Assembly (NCBI GenBank): GCA_037013495.1
Contig: JAZDXN010000025.1
Location: 62,001 to 126,000, forward strand
Origin: Hippophae tibetana
Lineage: Eukaryota; Streptophyta; Magnoliopsida; Rosales; Elaeagnaceae
Length of the DNA stretch: 64,000 bases
Reading direction: 5' to 3'
In this document: positions 49,530 through 62,600 of the stretch, piece by piece
How positions within the stretch are numbered: the stretch's first letter is position 1
Layout: every line of letters begins with the position of its first letter
Program-made: the position numbers and the translations under genes
The notes under the pieces: generated by a model
Database searches by the model: none
Told to the model about the DNA's origin: nothing
Seen by the model: the letters and a program-made list of their open reading frames with translations, nothing else

Positions 49530-52500
49530 AGAACCATTTTCATTTTTCTTGCTTCTCGTTTAATTCAATAAATCTATACAGGAGATGTTGGTGCCAACCT
49601 AGGTTTGATTATTAATATTTTCAATCAATCCCTATTCGTCAGAAAAAAAAAAGAAAAAAAAAGAAAGGGGATGTCCTTCATATTTTCAAAAAAACAAAAC
49701 ATTTGGTACATATGAGTTACAATTTTAAATGGAAAAACTTTTGACTCGTGTATCGAAACCACTATTATAAGATATCAAATCGAAGCTCATATCAAATTAC
49801 ACAATATGTTTTGGTCCCGTAAAATAAAATCGTTTTTGTACCCAAATTACATCGTTTACATCACTTACCGAGTGTTTATAGTTTTTGAAGCACCGTTTTC
49901 ATTTTACTTACTTCTGGCTTAATTCAATAGGGCTATACAGGAGATATTGGTGCCAACCTAGGTTTGATTATTTATATTTTCAATCAATCCCTATTCTTCA
50001 AAAAAAATAAGGGAAGAGGAAAAGAAAGAGGATGTCGTTCATATTTTCAAAAACAATGCAGCATTTGGTAAATATGAGTTACAACTTTTAATGAAGATAA
50101 CTTTTGACTCGGGTATCGAAAACACTATTATAATATATCAAATCGAAGCTCGTATGAAATTACACAATATATTATGGTCGCGCCAAGAAAAATCGATTTT
50201 GTACTCAAATTACATCGTTTACATCAGTTACTGAGTGTTTAAAGTTTTTGAAGCACCGTTTTCATTTTACTTACTTCTGGCTTAATTCAATAGGGCTATA
50301 GAGGAGATATTGGTGCCAACCTAGGTTTGATTATTTATATTTTTAATCAATCCCTATTCTTCAAAAAAAATAAGAGAAGAGAAAAAGAAAGAGGATGTCG
50401 TTCATATTTTCAAAAACAAAAAAACATTTGCTAAATATGAGATACAACTTTCAACGGACTTAACTTTTGACTCGGTATCGAAACCACTATTATAATATAT
50501 CAAATTGACGTTCGTATGAAATTACAAAATGTGGTTTGGTCTAGCCAAGGAAAATCGTTTTTGTACCCAAATTATATCGTTTACATCACTTACCAAGTGT
50601 GTAACGTTTTTGACGCACAATTTTCATTTCACTTACTTCTGGTTTAATTCAATAGAGATATACAGGAGATATTGGTGCCAAGATAGCATTGTTTATTTAT
50701 ATTTTCAATCAGTCGCTATTCTTCAAAAAAATTAGAGTAGAGAAAAAAAAAGAGGATGTCGTTCATATTTTCAAAAACAAAAAAACATTTGGTAAATATG
50801 AGTTACAACTTGCAACGGAGATAACTTTTGACTCCGGTATCGAAACCACTATTATAATATATCAAATTGAAGTTCGTATGAAATTACAAAATGTGGTTTG
50901 GTCCAGCCAAGGAAAATCGTTTTTGTACCCAAATTATATCGTTTATATCACTTACCGAGTGTTTAACGTTTTTGACGCACAATTTTCATTTCACTTACTT
51001 CTGGTTTAATTGAATAGAGCTATACAGGAGATATTGGTGCCAAGATAGCATTGTTTATTTATATTTTCAATCAGTCGCTATTCTTCAAAAAAATTAGAGA
51101 AGAGAAAAAGAAATAGGATGTCGTTCATATTTTCAAAAACAAACACATTTGGTAAATATGAGTTACAACTTTCAACGGAGTTAACTTTTGACTCGGTATC
51201 GAAACCACTATTATAATATATCAAACCGAAGCTCGTATGAAATTACACAATATATTTTGGTCGTGCCAAGTAAAATAGTTTTTGTACGCAAATTACATCG
51301 TTTACACCACTTACCGAGTTTTTAAAGTTTTTGACGCACCATTTTCAATTTACTTACTTCTAGTTTAATTCAATAGCGCTATACAGGAGATATTGGTGCC
51401 AACATAGGTTAGATTATTTATATTTTCAATCAATCCCTATTCTTCAAAAAAAATAAGAGAAGAGAAAGAGAAAGAGGATGTCGTTCATATTTTCAAAAAC
51501 AAAAAAGCATTTGGTAAATATGAGTTACAACTTTCAATGGAGATAACTTTTGACTCGGGTATGGAAAACACTATTATAATATATCAAAACGAAGCTCGTA
51601 TGAAATTACACAATATATTTTGGTCGCGCCAAGGAAAATCGTTTTTGTACACAAATTACATCGTTTACATCATTTATCGAGTGTTTAAAGTTTTTGAAAC
51701 ACCGTTTTCATTTTCCTTACTTCTGGTTTAATTCAATAGGGCTATACAGGAGATATTGGTGCCAAACTAGGTTTGATTATTTATATTTTCAATCAACCCC
51801 ATTCTTCAAAAAAAATAAGAGAAGAGAAAAAGAAAGAGGATGTCGTTCATATTTTCAAAAACGAAAAAACATTTGGTAAATATGAGTTACAACTTTCAAC
51901 GGAGATAACTTTTTACTCGGGTATCGAAACCACTGTTATAATATATCAAATTGAAGTTCGTATGAAATTACAAAATATGGTTTGGCCCCGCTAAAGAAAA
52001 TCGTTTTTGTACCCAAATTACATCGTTTACATCACTTACCGAGTGTTTAAAGTTTTTGAAGCACCATTTTCATTTTACTTGCTTCTCGTTTAATTCAATA
52101 GATCTATACAGGAGATGTTGGTGCCAACCTAGGTTTGATTATTAATATTTTCAATCAATCCCTATTCGTCAGAAAAAAAAAGAAAAAAAAAGAAAGGGGA
52201 TGTCCTTCATATTTTCAAAAAAACAAAACATTTGGTACATATGAGTTACAATTTTAAATGGAAAAACTTTTGACTCGTGTATCGAAACCACTATTATAAG
52301 ATATCAAATCGAAGCTCATATCAAATTACACAATATGTTTTGGTCCCGTAAAATAAAATCGTTTTTGTACCCAAATTACATCGTTTACATCACTTACCGA
52401 GTGTTTATAGTTTTTGAAGCACCGTTTTCATTTTACTTACTTCTGGCTTAATTCAATAGGGCTATACAGGAGATATTGGTGCCAACCTAGGTTTGATTAT

Positions 52501-55500
52501 TTATATTTTCAATCAATCCCTATTCTTCAAAAAAAATAAGGGAAGAGGAAAAGAAAGAGGATGTCGTTCATATTTTCAAAAACAATGCAACATTTGGTAA
52601 ATATGAGTTACAACTTTTAATGTAGATAACTTTTGATTCGGGTATCGAAAACACTATTATAATATATCAAATCGAAGCTCGTATGAAATTACACAATATA
52701 TTATGGTCGCGCCAAGAAAAATCGATTTTGTACTCAAATTACATCGTTTATATCAGTTACTGAGTGTTTAAAGTTTTTGAAGCACCGTTTTCATTTTACT
52801 TACTTCTGGCTTAATTCAATAGGGCTATAGAGGAGATATTGGTGCCAACCTAGGTTTGATTATTTATATTTTTAATCAATCCCTATTCTTCAAAAAAAAT
52901 AAGAGAAGAGAAAAAGAAAGAGGATGTCGTTCAAATTTTCAAAAACAAAAAAACATTTGCTAAATATGAGATACAACTTTCAACGGACTTAACTTTTGAC
53001 TCGGTATCGAAACCACTATTATAATATATCAAATTGACGTTCGTATGAAATTACAAAATGTGGTTTGGTCTAGCCAAGGAAAATCGTTTTTGTACCCAAA
53101 TTATATCGTTTACATCACTTACCAAGTGTGTAACGTTTTTGACGCACAATTTTCATTTCACTTACTTCTGGTTTAATTCAATAGAGATATACAGGAGATA
53201 TTGGTGCCAAGATAGCATTGTTTATTTATATTTTCAATCAGTCGCTATTCTTCAAAAAAATTAGAGTAGAGAAAAAAAAAGAGGATGTCGTTCATATTTT
53301 CAAAAACAAAAAAACATTTGGTAAATATGAGTTACAACTTGCAACGGAGATAACTTTTGACTCCGGTATCGAAACCACTATTATAATATATCAAATTGAA
53401 GTTCGTATGAAATTACAAAATGTGGTTTGGTCCAGCCAAGGAAAATCGTTTTTGTACCCAAATTATATCGTTTATATCACTTACCGAGTGTTTAACGTTT
53501 TTGACGCACAATTTTCATTTCACTTACTTCTGGTTTAATTGAATAGAGCTATACAGGAGATATTGGTGCCAAGATAGCATTGTTTATTTATATTTTCAAT
53601 CAGTCGCTATTCTTCAAAAAAATTAGAGAAGAGAAAAAGAAATAGGATGTCGTTCATATTTTCTAAAACAAACACATTTGGTAAATATGAGTTACAACTT
53701 TCAACGGAGTTAACTTTTGACTCGGTATCGAAACCACTATTATAATATATCAAACCGAAGCTCGTATGAAATTACACAATATATTTTGGTCGTGCCAAGT
53801 AAAATTGTTTTTGTACGCAAATTACATCGTTTACACCACTTACCGAGTTTTTAAAGTTTTTGACGCACCATTTTCAATTTACTTACTTCTAGTTTAATTC
53901 AATAGCGCTATACAGGAGATATTGGTGCCAACATAGGTTAGATTATTTATATTTTCAATCAATCCCTATTCTTCAAAAAAAAATAAGAGAAGAGAAAGAG
54001 AAAGAGGATGTCGTTCATATTTTCAAAAACAAAAAAGCATTTGGTAAATATGAGTTACAACTTTCAATGGAGATAACTTTTGACTCGGGTATGGAAAACA
54101 CTATTATAATATATCAAAACGAAGCTCGTATGAAATTACACAATATATTTTGGTCGCGGCAAGGAAAATCGTTTTTGTACACAAATTACATCGTTTACAT
54201 CATTTATCGAGTGTTTAAAGTTTTTGAAACACCGTTTTCATTTTCCTTACTTCTGGTTTAATTCAATAGGGCTATACAGGAGATATTGGTGCCAAACTAG
54301 GTTTGATTATTTATATTTTCAATCAACCCCATTCTTCAAAAAAAATAAGAGAAGAGAAAAAGAAAGAGGATGTCGTTCATATTTTCAAAAACGAAAAAAC
54401 ATTTGGTAAATATGAGTTACAACTTTCAACGGAGATAACTTTTTACTCGGGTATCGAAACCACTGTTATAATATATCAAATTGAAGTTCGTATGAAATTA
54501 CAAAATATGGTTTGGCCCCGCTAAAGAAAATCGTTTTTGTACCCAAATTACATCGTTTACATCACTTACCGAGTGTTTAAAGTTTTTGAAGCACCATTTT
54601 CATTTTACTTGCTTCTCGTTTAATTCAATAGATCTATACAGGAGATGTTGGTGCCAACCTAGGTTTGATTATTAATATTTTCAATCAATCCCTATTCGTC
54701 AGAAAAAAAAAGAAAAAAAAAGAAAGGGGATGTCCTTCATATTTTCAAAAAAACAAAACATTTGGTACATATGAGTTACAATTTTAAATGGAAAAACTTT
54801 TGACTCGTGTATCGAAACCACTATTATAAGATATCAAATCGAAGCTCATATCAAATTACACAATATGTTTTGGTCCCGTAAAATAAAATCGTTTTTGTAC
54901 CCAAATTACATCGTTTACATCACTTACCGAGTGTTTATAGTTTTTGAAGCACCGTTTTCATTTTACTTACTTCTGGCTTAATTCAATAGGGCTATACAGG
55001 AGATATTGGTGCCAACCTAGGTTTGATTATTTATATTTTCAATCAATCCCTATTCTTCAAAAAAAATAAGGGAAGAGGAAAAGAAAGAGGATGTCGTTCA
55101 TATTTTCAAAAACAATGCAACATTTGGTAAATATGAGTTACAACTTTTAATGTAGATAACTTTTGATTCGGGTATCGAAAACACTATTATAATATATCAA
55201 ATCGAAGCTCGTATGAAATTACACAATATATTATGGTCGCGCCAAGAAAAATCGATTTTGTACTCAAATTACATCGTTTATATCAGTTACTGAGTGTTTA
55301 AAGTTTTTGAAGCACCGTTTTCATTTTACTTACTTCTGGCTTAATTCAATAGGGCTATAGAGGAGATATTGGTGCCAACCTAGGTTTGATTATTTATATT
55401 TTTAATCAATCCCTATTCTTCAAAAAAAATAAGAGAAGAGAAAAAGAAAGAGGATGTCGTTCAAATTTTCAAAAACAAAAAAACATTTGCTAAATATGAG

Positions 55501-58500
55501 ATACAACTTTCAACGGACTTAACTTTTGACTCGGTATCGAAACCACTATTATAATATATCAAATTGACGTTCGTATGAAATTACAAAATGTGGTTTGGTC
55601 TAGCCAAGGAAAATCGTTTTTGTACCCAAATTATATCGTTTACATCACTTACCAAGTGTGTAACGTTTTTGACGCACAATTTTCATTTTACTTACTTCTG
55701 GTTTAATTCAATAGAGATATACAGGAGATATTGGTGCCAAGATAGCATTGTTTATTTATATTTTCAATCAGTCGCTATTCTTCAAAAAAATTAGAGTAGA
55801 GAAAAAAAAAGAGGATGTCGTTCATATTTTCAAAAACAAAAAAACATTTGGTAAATATGAGTTACAACTTGCAACGGAGATAACTTTTGACTCCGGTATC
55901 GAAACCACTATTATAATATATCAAATTGAAGTTCGTATGAAATTACAAAATGTGGTTTGGTCCAGCCAAGGAAAATCGTTTTTGTACCCAAATTATATCG
56001 TTTATATCACTTACCGAGTGTTTAACGTTTTTGACGCACAATTTTCATTTCACTTACTTCTGGTTTAATTGAATAGAGCTATACAGGAGATATTGGTGCC
56101 AAGATAGCATTGTTTATTTATATTTTCAATCAGTCGCTATTCTTCAAAAAAATTAGAGAAGAGAAAAAGAAATAGGATGTCGTTCATATTTTCTAAAACA
56201 AACACATTTGGTAAATATGAGTTACAACTTTCAACGGAGTTAACTTTTGACTCGGTATCGAAACCACTATTATAATATATCAAACCGAAGCTCGTATGAA
56301 ATTACACAATATATTTTGGTCGTGCCAAGTAAAATTGTTTTTGTACGCAAATTACATCGTTTACACCACTTACCGAGTTTTTAAAGTTTTTGACGCACCA
56401 TTTTCAATTTACTTACTTCTAGTTTAATTCAATAGCGCTATACAGGAGATATTGGTGCCAACATAGGTTAGATTATTTATATTTTCAATCAATCCCTATT
56501 CTTCAAAAAAAATAAGAGAAGAGAAAGAGAAAGAGGATGTCGTTCATATTTTCAAAAACAAAAAAGCATTTGGTAAATATGAGTTACAACTTTCAATGGA
56601 GATAACTTTTGACTCGGGTATGGAAAACACTATTATAATATATCAAAACGAAGCTCGTATGAAATTACACAATATATTTTGGTCGCGGCAAGGAAAATCG
56701 TTTTTGTACACAAATTACATCGTTTACATCATTTATCGAGTGTTTAAAGTTTTTGAAACACCGTTTTCATTTTCCTTACTTCTGGTTTAATTCAATAGGG
56801 CTATACAGGAGATATTGGTGCCAAACTAGGTTTGATTATTTATATTTTCAATCAACCCCATTCTTCAAAAAAAATAAGAGAAGAGAAAAAGAAAGAGGAT
56901 GTCGTTCATATTTTCAAAAACGAAAAAACATTTGGTAAATATGAGTTACAACTTTCAACGGAGATAACTTTTTACTCGGGTATCGAAACCACTGTTATAA
57001 TATATCAAATTGAAGTTCGTATGAAATTACAAAATATGGTTTGGCCCCGCTAAAGAAAATCGTTTTTGTACCCAAATTACATCGTTTACATCACTTACCG
57101 AGTGTTTAAAGTTTTTGAAGCACCATTTTCATTTTACTTGCTTCTCGTTTAATTCAATAGATCTATACAGGAGATGTTGGTGCCAACCTAGGTTTGATTA
57201 TTAATATTTTCAATCAATCCCTATTCGTCAGAAAAAAAAAGAAAAAAAAAGAAAGGGGATGTCCTTCATATTTTCAAAAAAACAAAACATTTGGTACATA
57301 TGAGTTACAATTTTAAATGGAAAAACTTTTGACTCGTGTATCGAAACCACTATTATAAGATATCAAATCGAAGCTCATATCAAATTACACAATATGTTTT
57401 GGTCCCGTAAAATAAAATCGTTTTTGTACCCAAATTACATCGTTTACATCACTTACCGAGTGTTTATAGTTTTTGAAGCACCGTTTTCATTTTACTTACT
57501 TCTGGCTTAATTCAATAGGGCTATACAGGAGATATTGGTGCCAACCTAGGTTTGATTATTTATATTTTCAATCAATCCCTATTCTTCAAAAAAAATAAGG
57601 GAAGAGGAAAAGAAAGAGGATGTCGTTCATATTTTCAAAAACAATGCAACATTTGGTAAATATGAGTTACAACTTTTAATGTAGATAACTTTTGATTCGG
57701 GTATCGAAAACACTATTATAATATATCAAATCGAAGCTCGTATGAAATTACACAATATATTATGGTCGCGCCAAGAAAAATCGATTTTGTACTCAAATTA
57801 CATCGTTTATATCAGTTACTGAGTGTTTAAAGTTTTTGAAGCACCGTTTTCATTTTACTTACTTCTGGCTTAATTCAATAGGGCTATAGAGGAGATATTG
57901 GTGCCAACCTAGGTTTGATTATTTATATTTTTAATCAATCCCTATTCTTCAAAAAAAATAAGAGAAGAGAAAAAGAAAGAGGATGTCGTTCAAATTTTCA
58001 AAAACAAAAAAACATTTGCTAAATATGAGATACAACTTTCAACGGACTTAACTTTTGACTCGGTATCGAAACCACTATTATAATATATCAAATTGACGTT
58101 CGTATGAAATTAAAAAATGTGGTTTGGTCTAGCCAAGGAAAATCGTTTTTGTACCCAAATTATATCGTTTACATCACTTACCAAGTGTGTAACGTTTTTG
58201 ACGCACAATTTTCATTTCACTTACTTCTGGTTTAATTCAATAGAGATATACAGGAGATATTGGTGCCAAGATAGCATTGTTTATTTATATTTTCAATCAG
58301 TCGCTATTCTTCAAAAAAATTAGAGTAGAGAAAAAAAAAGAGGATGTCGTTCATATTTTCAAAAACAAAAAAACATTTGGTAAATATGAGTTACAACTTG
58401 CAACGGAGATAACTTTTGACTCCGGTATCGAAACCACTATTATAATATATCAAATTGAAGTTCGTATGAAATTACAAAATGTGGTTTGGTCCAGCCAAGG

Positions 58501-59640
58501 AAAATCGTTTTTGTACCCAAATTATATCGTTTATATCACTTACCAAGTGTTTAACGTTTTTGACGCACAATTTTCATTTCACTTACTTCTGGTTTAATTG
58601 AATAGAGCTATACAGGAGATATTGGTGCCAAGATAGCATTGTTTATTTATATTTTCAATCAGTCGCTATTCTTCAAAAAAATTAGAGAAGAGAAAAAGAA
58701 ATAGGATGTCGTTCATATTTTCAAAAACAAACACATTTGGTAAATATGAGTTACAACTTTCAACGGAGTTAACTTTTGACTCGGTATCGAAACCACTATT
58801 ATAATATATCAAACCGAAGCTCGTATGAAATTACACAATATATTTTGGTCGTGCCAAGTAAAATTGTTTTTGTACGCAAATTACATCGTTTACACCACTT
58901 ACCGAGTTTTTAAAGTTTTTGACGCACCATTTTCAATTTACTTACTCCTAGTTTAATTCAATAGCGCTATACAGGAGATATTGGTGCCAACATAGGTTTG
59001 ATTATTTATATTTTCAATCAATCCCTATTCTTCAAAAAAAATAAGAGAAGAGAAAGAGAAAGAGGATGTCGTTCATATTTTCAAAAACAAAAAAGCATTT
59101 GGTAAATATGAGTTACAACTTTCAATGGAGATAACTTTTGACTCGGGTATGGAAAACACTATTATAATATATCAAAACGAAGCTCGTATGAAATTACACA
59201 ATATATTTTGGTCGCGGCAAGGAAAATCGTTTTTGTACACAAATTACATCGTTTACATCATTTATCGAGTGGTTAAAGTTTTTGAAACACCGTTTTCATT
59301 TTCCTTACTTCTGGTTTAATTCAATAGTGCTATACAGGAGATATTGGTGCCAAACTAGGTTTGATTATTTATATTTTCAATCAACCCCATTCTTCAAAAA
59401 AAATAAGAGAAGAGAAAAAGAAAGAGGATGTCGTTCATATTTTCAAAAACAAAAAAACATTTGGTAAATATGAGTTACAACTTTCAACGGTGATAACTTT
59501 TTACTCGGGTATCGAAACCACTGTTATAATATATCAAATTGAAGTTCGTATGAAATTACAAAATATGGTTTGGCCCCGCTAAAGAAAATCGTTTTTGTAC
59601 CCAAATTACATAGTTTACATCACTTACCGAGTGTTTAAAG
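49530..59640. repeat. 7-monomer higher-order repeat (2529 bp), four copies
   Basis: Four consecutive units of about 2529-2532 bp start near 49530, 52063, 54592 and 57120, and the last ends near 59640. Each contains the same series of seven distinguishable monomers, with rare markers such as GGAGATGTTGGTGCC, GTCAGAAAAAAAAAGAAAA, AACAATGCA.CATTTGG, TTACTGAGTGTT and AATAGAGATATACAGG. Units 2-4 differ from each other at only scattered single bases and A-tract lengths; unit 1 is slightly more distant. This is the largest and most homogeneous HOR in the window. Confidence 0.93.
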
Positions 59641-62600
59641 TTTTATGCGCAACATTTTCATTTTACTTACTTCTGGTTAAATTCAATAGAGTTATAGAGG
59701 AGATATTGGTGCTGACCTAGGGTTGTTTATTTATATTTTCAATTAGTCTCTATTCTTTAAAAAAATAAGAGAAGAGAAAAAGAAAGAGGATGCCGTTCAT
59801 ATTTTCAAAAACAAAAAATCATTTATTAAATATGAGTTACAACTTTCAATAGAGATAAATTTTGATTCGGGTATCGAAAACCCTATTATAATATCACAAA
59901 TCGAAGCTCCTATGAAATTACACAATATGTTTTGCTCGCGCCAAGAAAAATCGTTTTTGTACTCAAATTACATCGTTTACATCATTTACTGAGTGTTTAA
60001 AGTTTTTGAAGCACCGTTTTCATTTTACTTACTTCTGGTTTAATTCAATAGAGCTATACAAGATATATTGGTGTCAACCTAGGTTTGATTATTTATATTT
60101 TCAATCAACCCCATTCTTAAAAAAAAATAAGAGAAGAGAAATAGAAAGAGGATGATGTTCATATTTTCAAAAATTAAAAAACATTTGGTAAATATGAGTT
60201 ACAACTTTCAATGCAGATAACTTTTGACTCGGGTATCGAAAACACTATTATAATATATCAAATCGAAGCTCGTATGAAATTACTCAATATATTTTGGTCG
60301 CGCCAAGGAAAATCGTATTTGTACTCAAATTACATCGTTTACATCATTTATCGAGTGTTTAAAGTTTTTGAACCACCGTTTTCATTTTACTTACTTCTGG
60401 TTTAATTCAATAGGGCTATGCAGGAGATTTGGTGCCAACCTAGGTTTTATTATTTATATTTTAAATCAACCCCATTCTTCAAAAAAAATAAGAGAAGAGA
60501 AAAAGAAAGAGGATGTCGTCCATATTTTCAAAAACAAAAAATCATTTGGTAAATATGAGTTATAACTTTCTATGCAGATAACTTTTGACTCGTGTATCGA
60601 AAACACTATTATAATATATCAAATCGAAGCTCCTTTTTGTACCCAAATTACATCGTTTACGCCACTTACCGAGTGTTTAAAGTTTTTGACGCACCATTTT
60701 CAATTTACTTACTTCTCGTTTAATTCAATAGAGCTATACAGGAGATATTGGTGCCAACCTAGGTTTGATTATAAATATTTTCAATCAATCCCTATTCTTC
60801 AAAAAAAAATAATAGAAAAGAAAAAGAAAGGGGATGTCGTTCATATTTTCAAAAATAAAAAAACTTTTGACTCGTGTATCGAAACCACTATTATAATATA
60901 TCAAATCGAAGCTCTTATCAAATTACACAATATGTTTTGGTCCCGTCAATGAAAATCGTTTTTATACCCAAATTACATCGTTTACATCACTTACCGAGTG
61001 TTTAAAGTTTTTGAAGCACCGTTTTCATTTTACTTACTTCTGGCTTAATTCAATAGGTCTATACAGGATATATTGGTGCCAACCTATGTTTGATTATTTA
61101 TATTTTCAATCAATCCCTATTCTTCAAAAAAAATAAGGGAAGAGGAAAAGAAAGAGGATGTCGTTCATATTTTCAAAAACAATGCAGCATTTGGTAAATA
61201 TGAGTTACAACTTTTAATGTAGATAACTTTTGACTCGGGTATCGAAAATACTATTATAATATATCAAATCGAAGCTCGTGTGAAATTACACAATATATTT
61301 TGGTCGCGCCAAGAAAAATCGATTTTGTACACAAATTACATCGTTTACATCAGTTACCGAGTGTTTAAAGTTTTTGAAGCACCGTTTTCATTTTACTTAC
61401 TTCTGGCTTAATTCAATAGGGCTATACAGGAGATATTGGTGCCAACCCAGGTTTTATTATTTATATTTTCAATCAATCCCTATTCTTCAAAAAAAATAAG
61501 AGAAGAGAAAAAGAAAGAGGATGACGTTCATATTTTCAAAAATAAAAAAATTTGGTAAATATGAGTTACAACTTTCAACGAAGATAACTTTTGACTCCGG
61601 TATCGAAACCACTATTATAATATATCAAATTGACGTTCGTATGAAATTACAAAATGTGGTTTGGTCCAGCCCAGGAAAATCGTTTTTGTACCCCAATTAT
61701 ATCGGTTACATCACTTACCGAGTGTGTAACGTTTTTGACGCCCAATTTTCATTTCACTTACTTCTAGTTTAATTCAATAGAGCTATACAGGAGATATTGG
61801 TGCCAAGATAGCATTGTTTATTTATATTTTCAATCAGTCACTATTCTTCAAAAAAATTAGAGAAGAGAAAAAGAAAGAGGATGTCGTTCATATTTTCAAA
61901 AACAAAAAAACATTTGGTAAATATGAGATACAACTTTCAACGGACTTAACTTTTGACTCGGTATCGAAACCACTATTATAATATATCAAACCGAAGCTCG
62001 TATCAAATTACACAATATACTTTGGTCGTGCCAAGGAAAATAGTTTTTGTACCCAAATTACATCATTTACACCACTTACCGAGTGTTTAAAGTTTTTGAC
62101 GCACCATTTTCAATTTACTTACTTCTTGTTTAATTGAATAGCGCTATACAAGAGATATTGGTGCCAACATAGGTTTCATTATTTATATTTTCAATCAATC
62201 CCTATTCTTCAAAAAAAATAAGAGAAGAGAAAAAGAAAGAGGATGTCGTTTATATTTTCATAAACAAAAAAGCGTTTGGTAAATATGAGTTACAACTTTC
62301 AAGGGAGATAACTTTTGACTCGGGTATCGAAAACACTAAGCTCGTATGAAATTACACAATATGTTTTGCTCGCGCCAAGCAAAATCGTTTTTGTACTCAA
62401 ATTACATCGTTTACATCATTTACCGAGTGTTTAAAGTTTTTGACACACCATTTTCAATTTACTTACTTCTAGTTTAATTCAATAGCACTATACAGGAGAT
62501 ATTGGTGCCAACATAGGTTTGATTATTTATATTTTCAATCAACCCCATTCTTCAAAAAAAATAAGAGAAGAGAAAAAGAAAGAGGATGTCGTTCATATTT

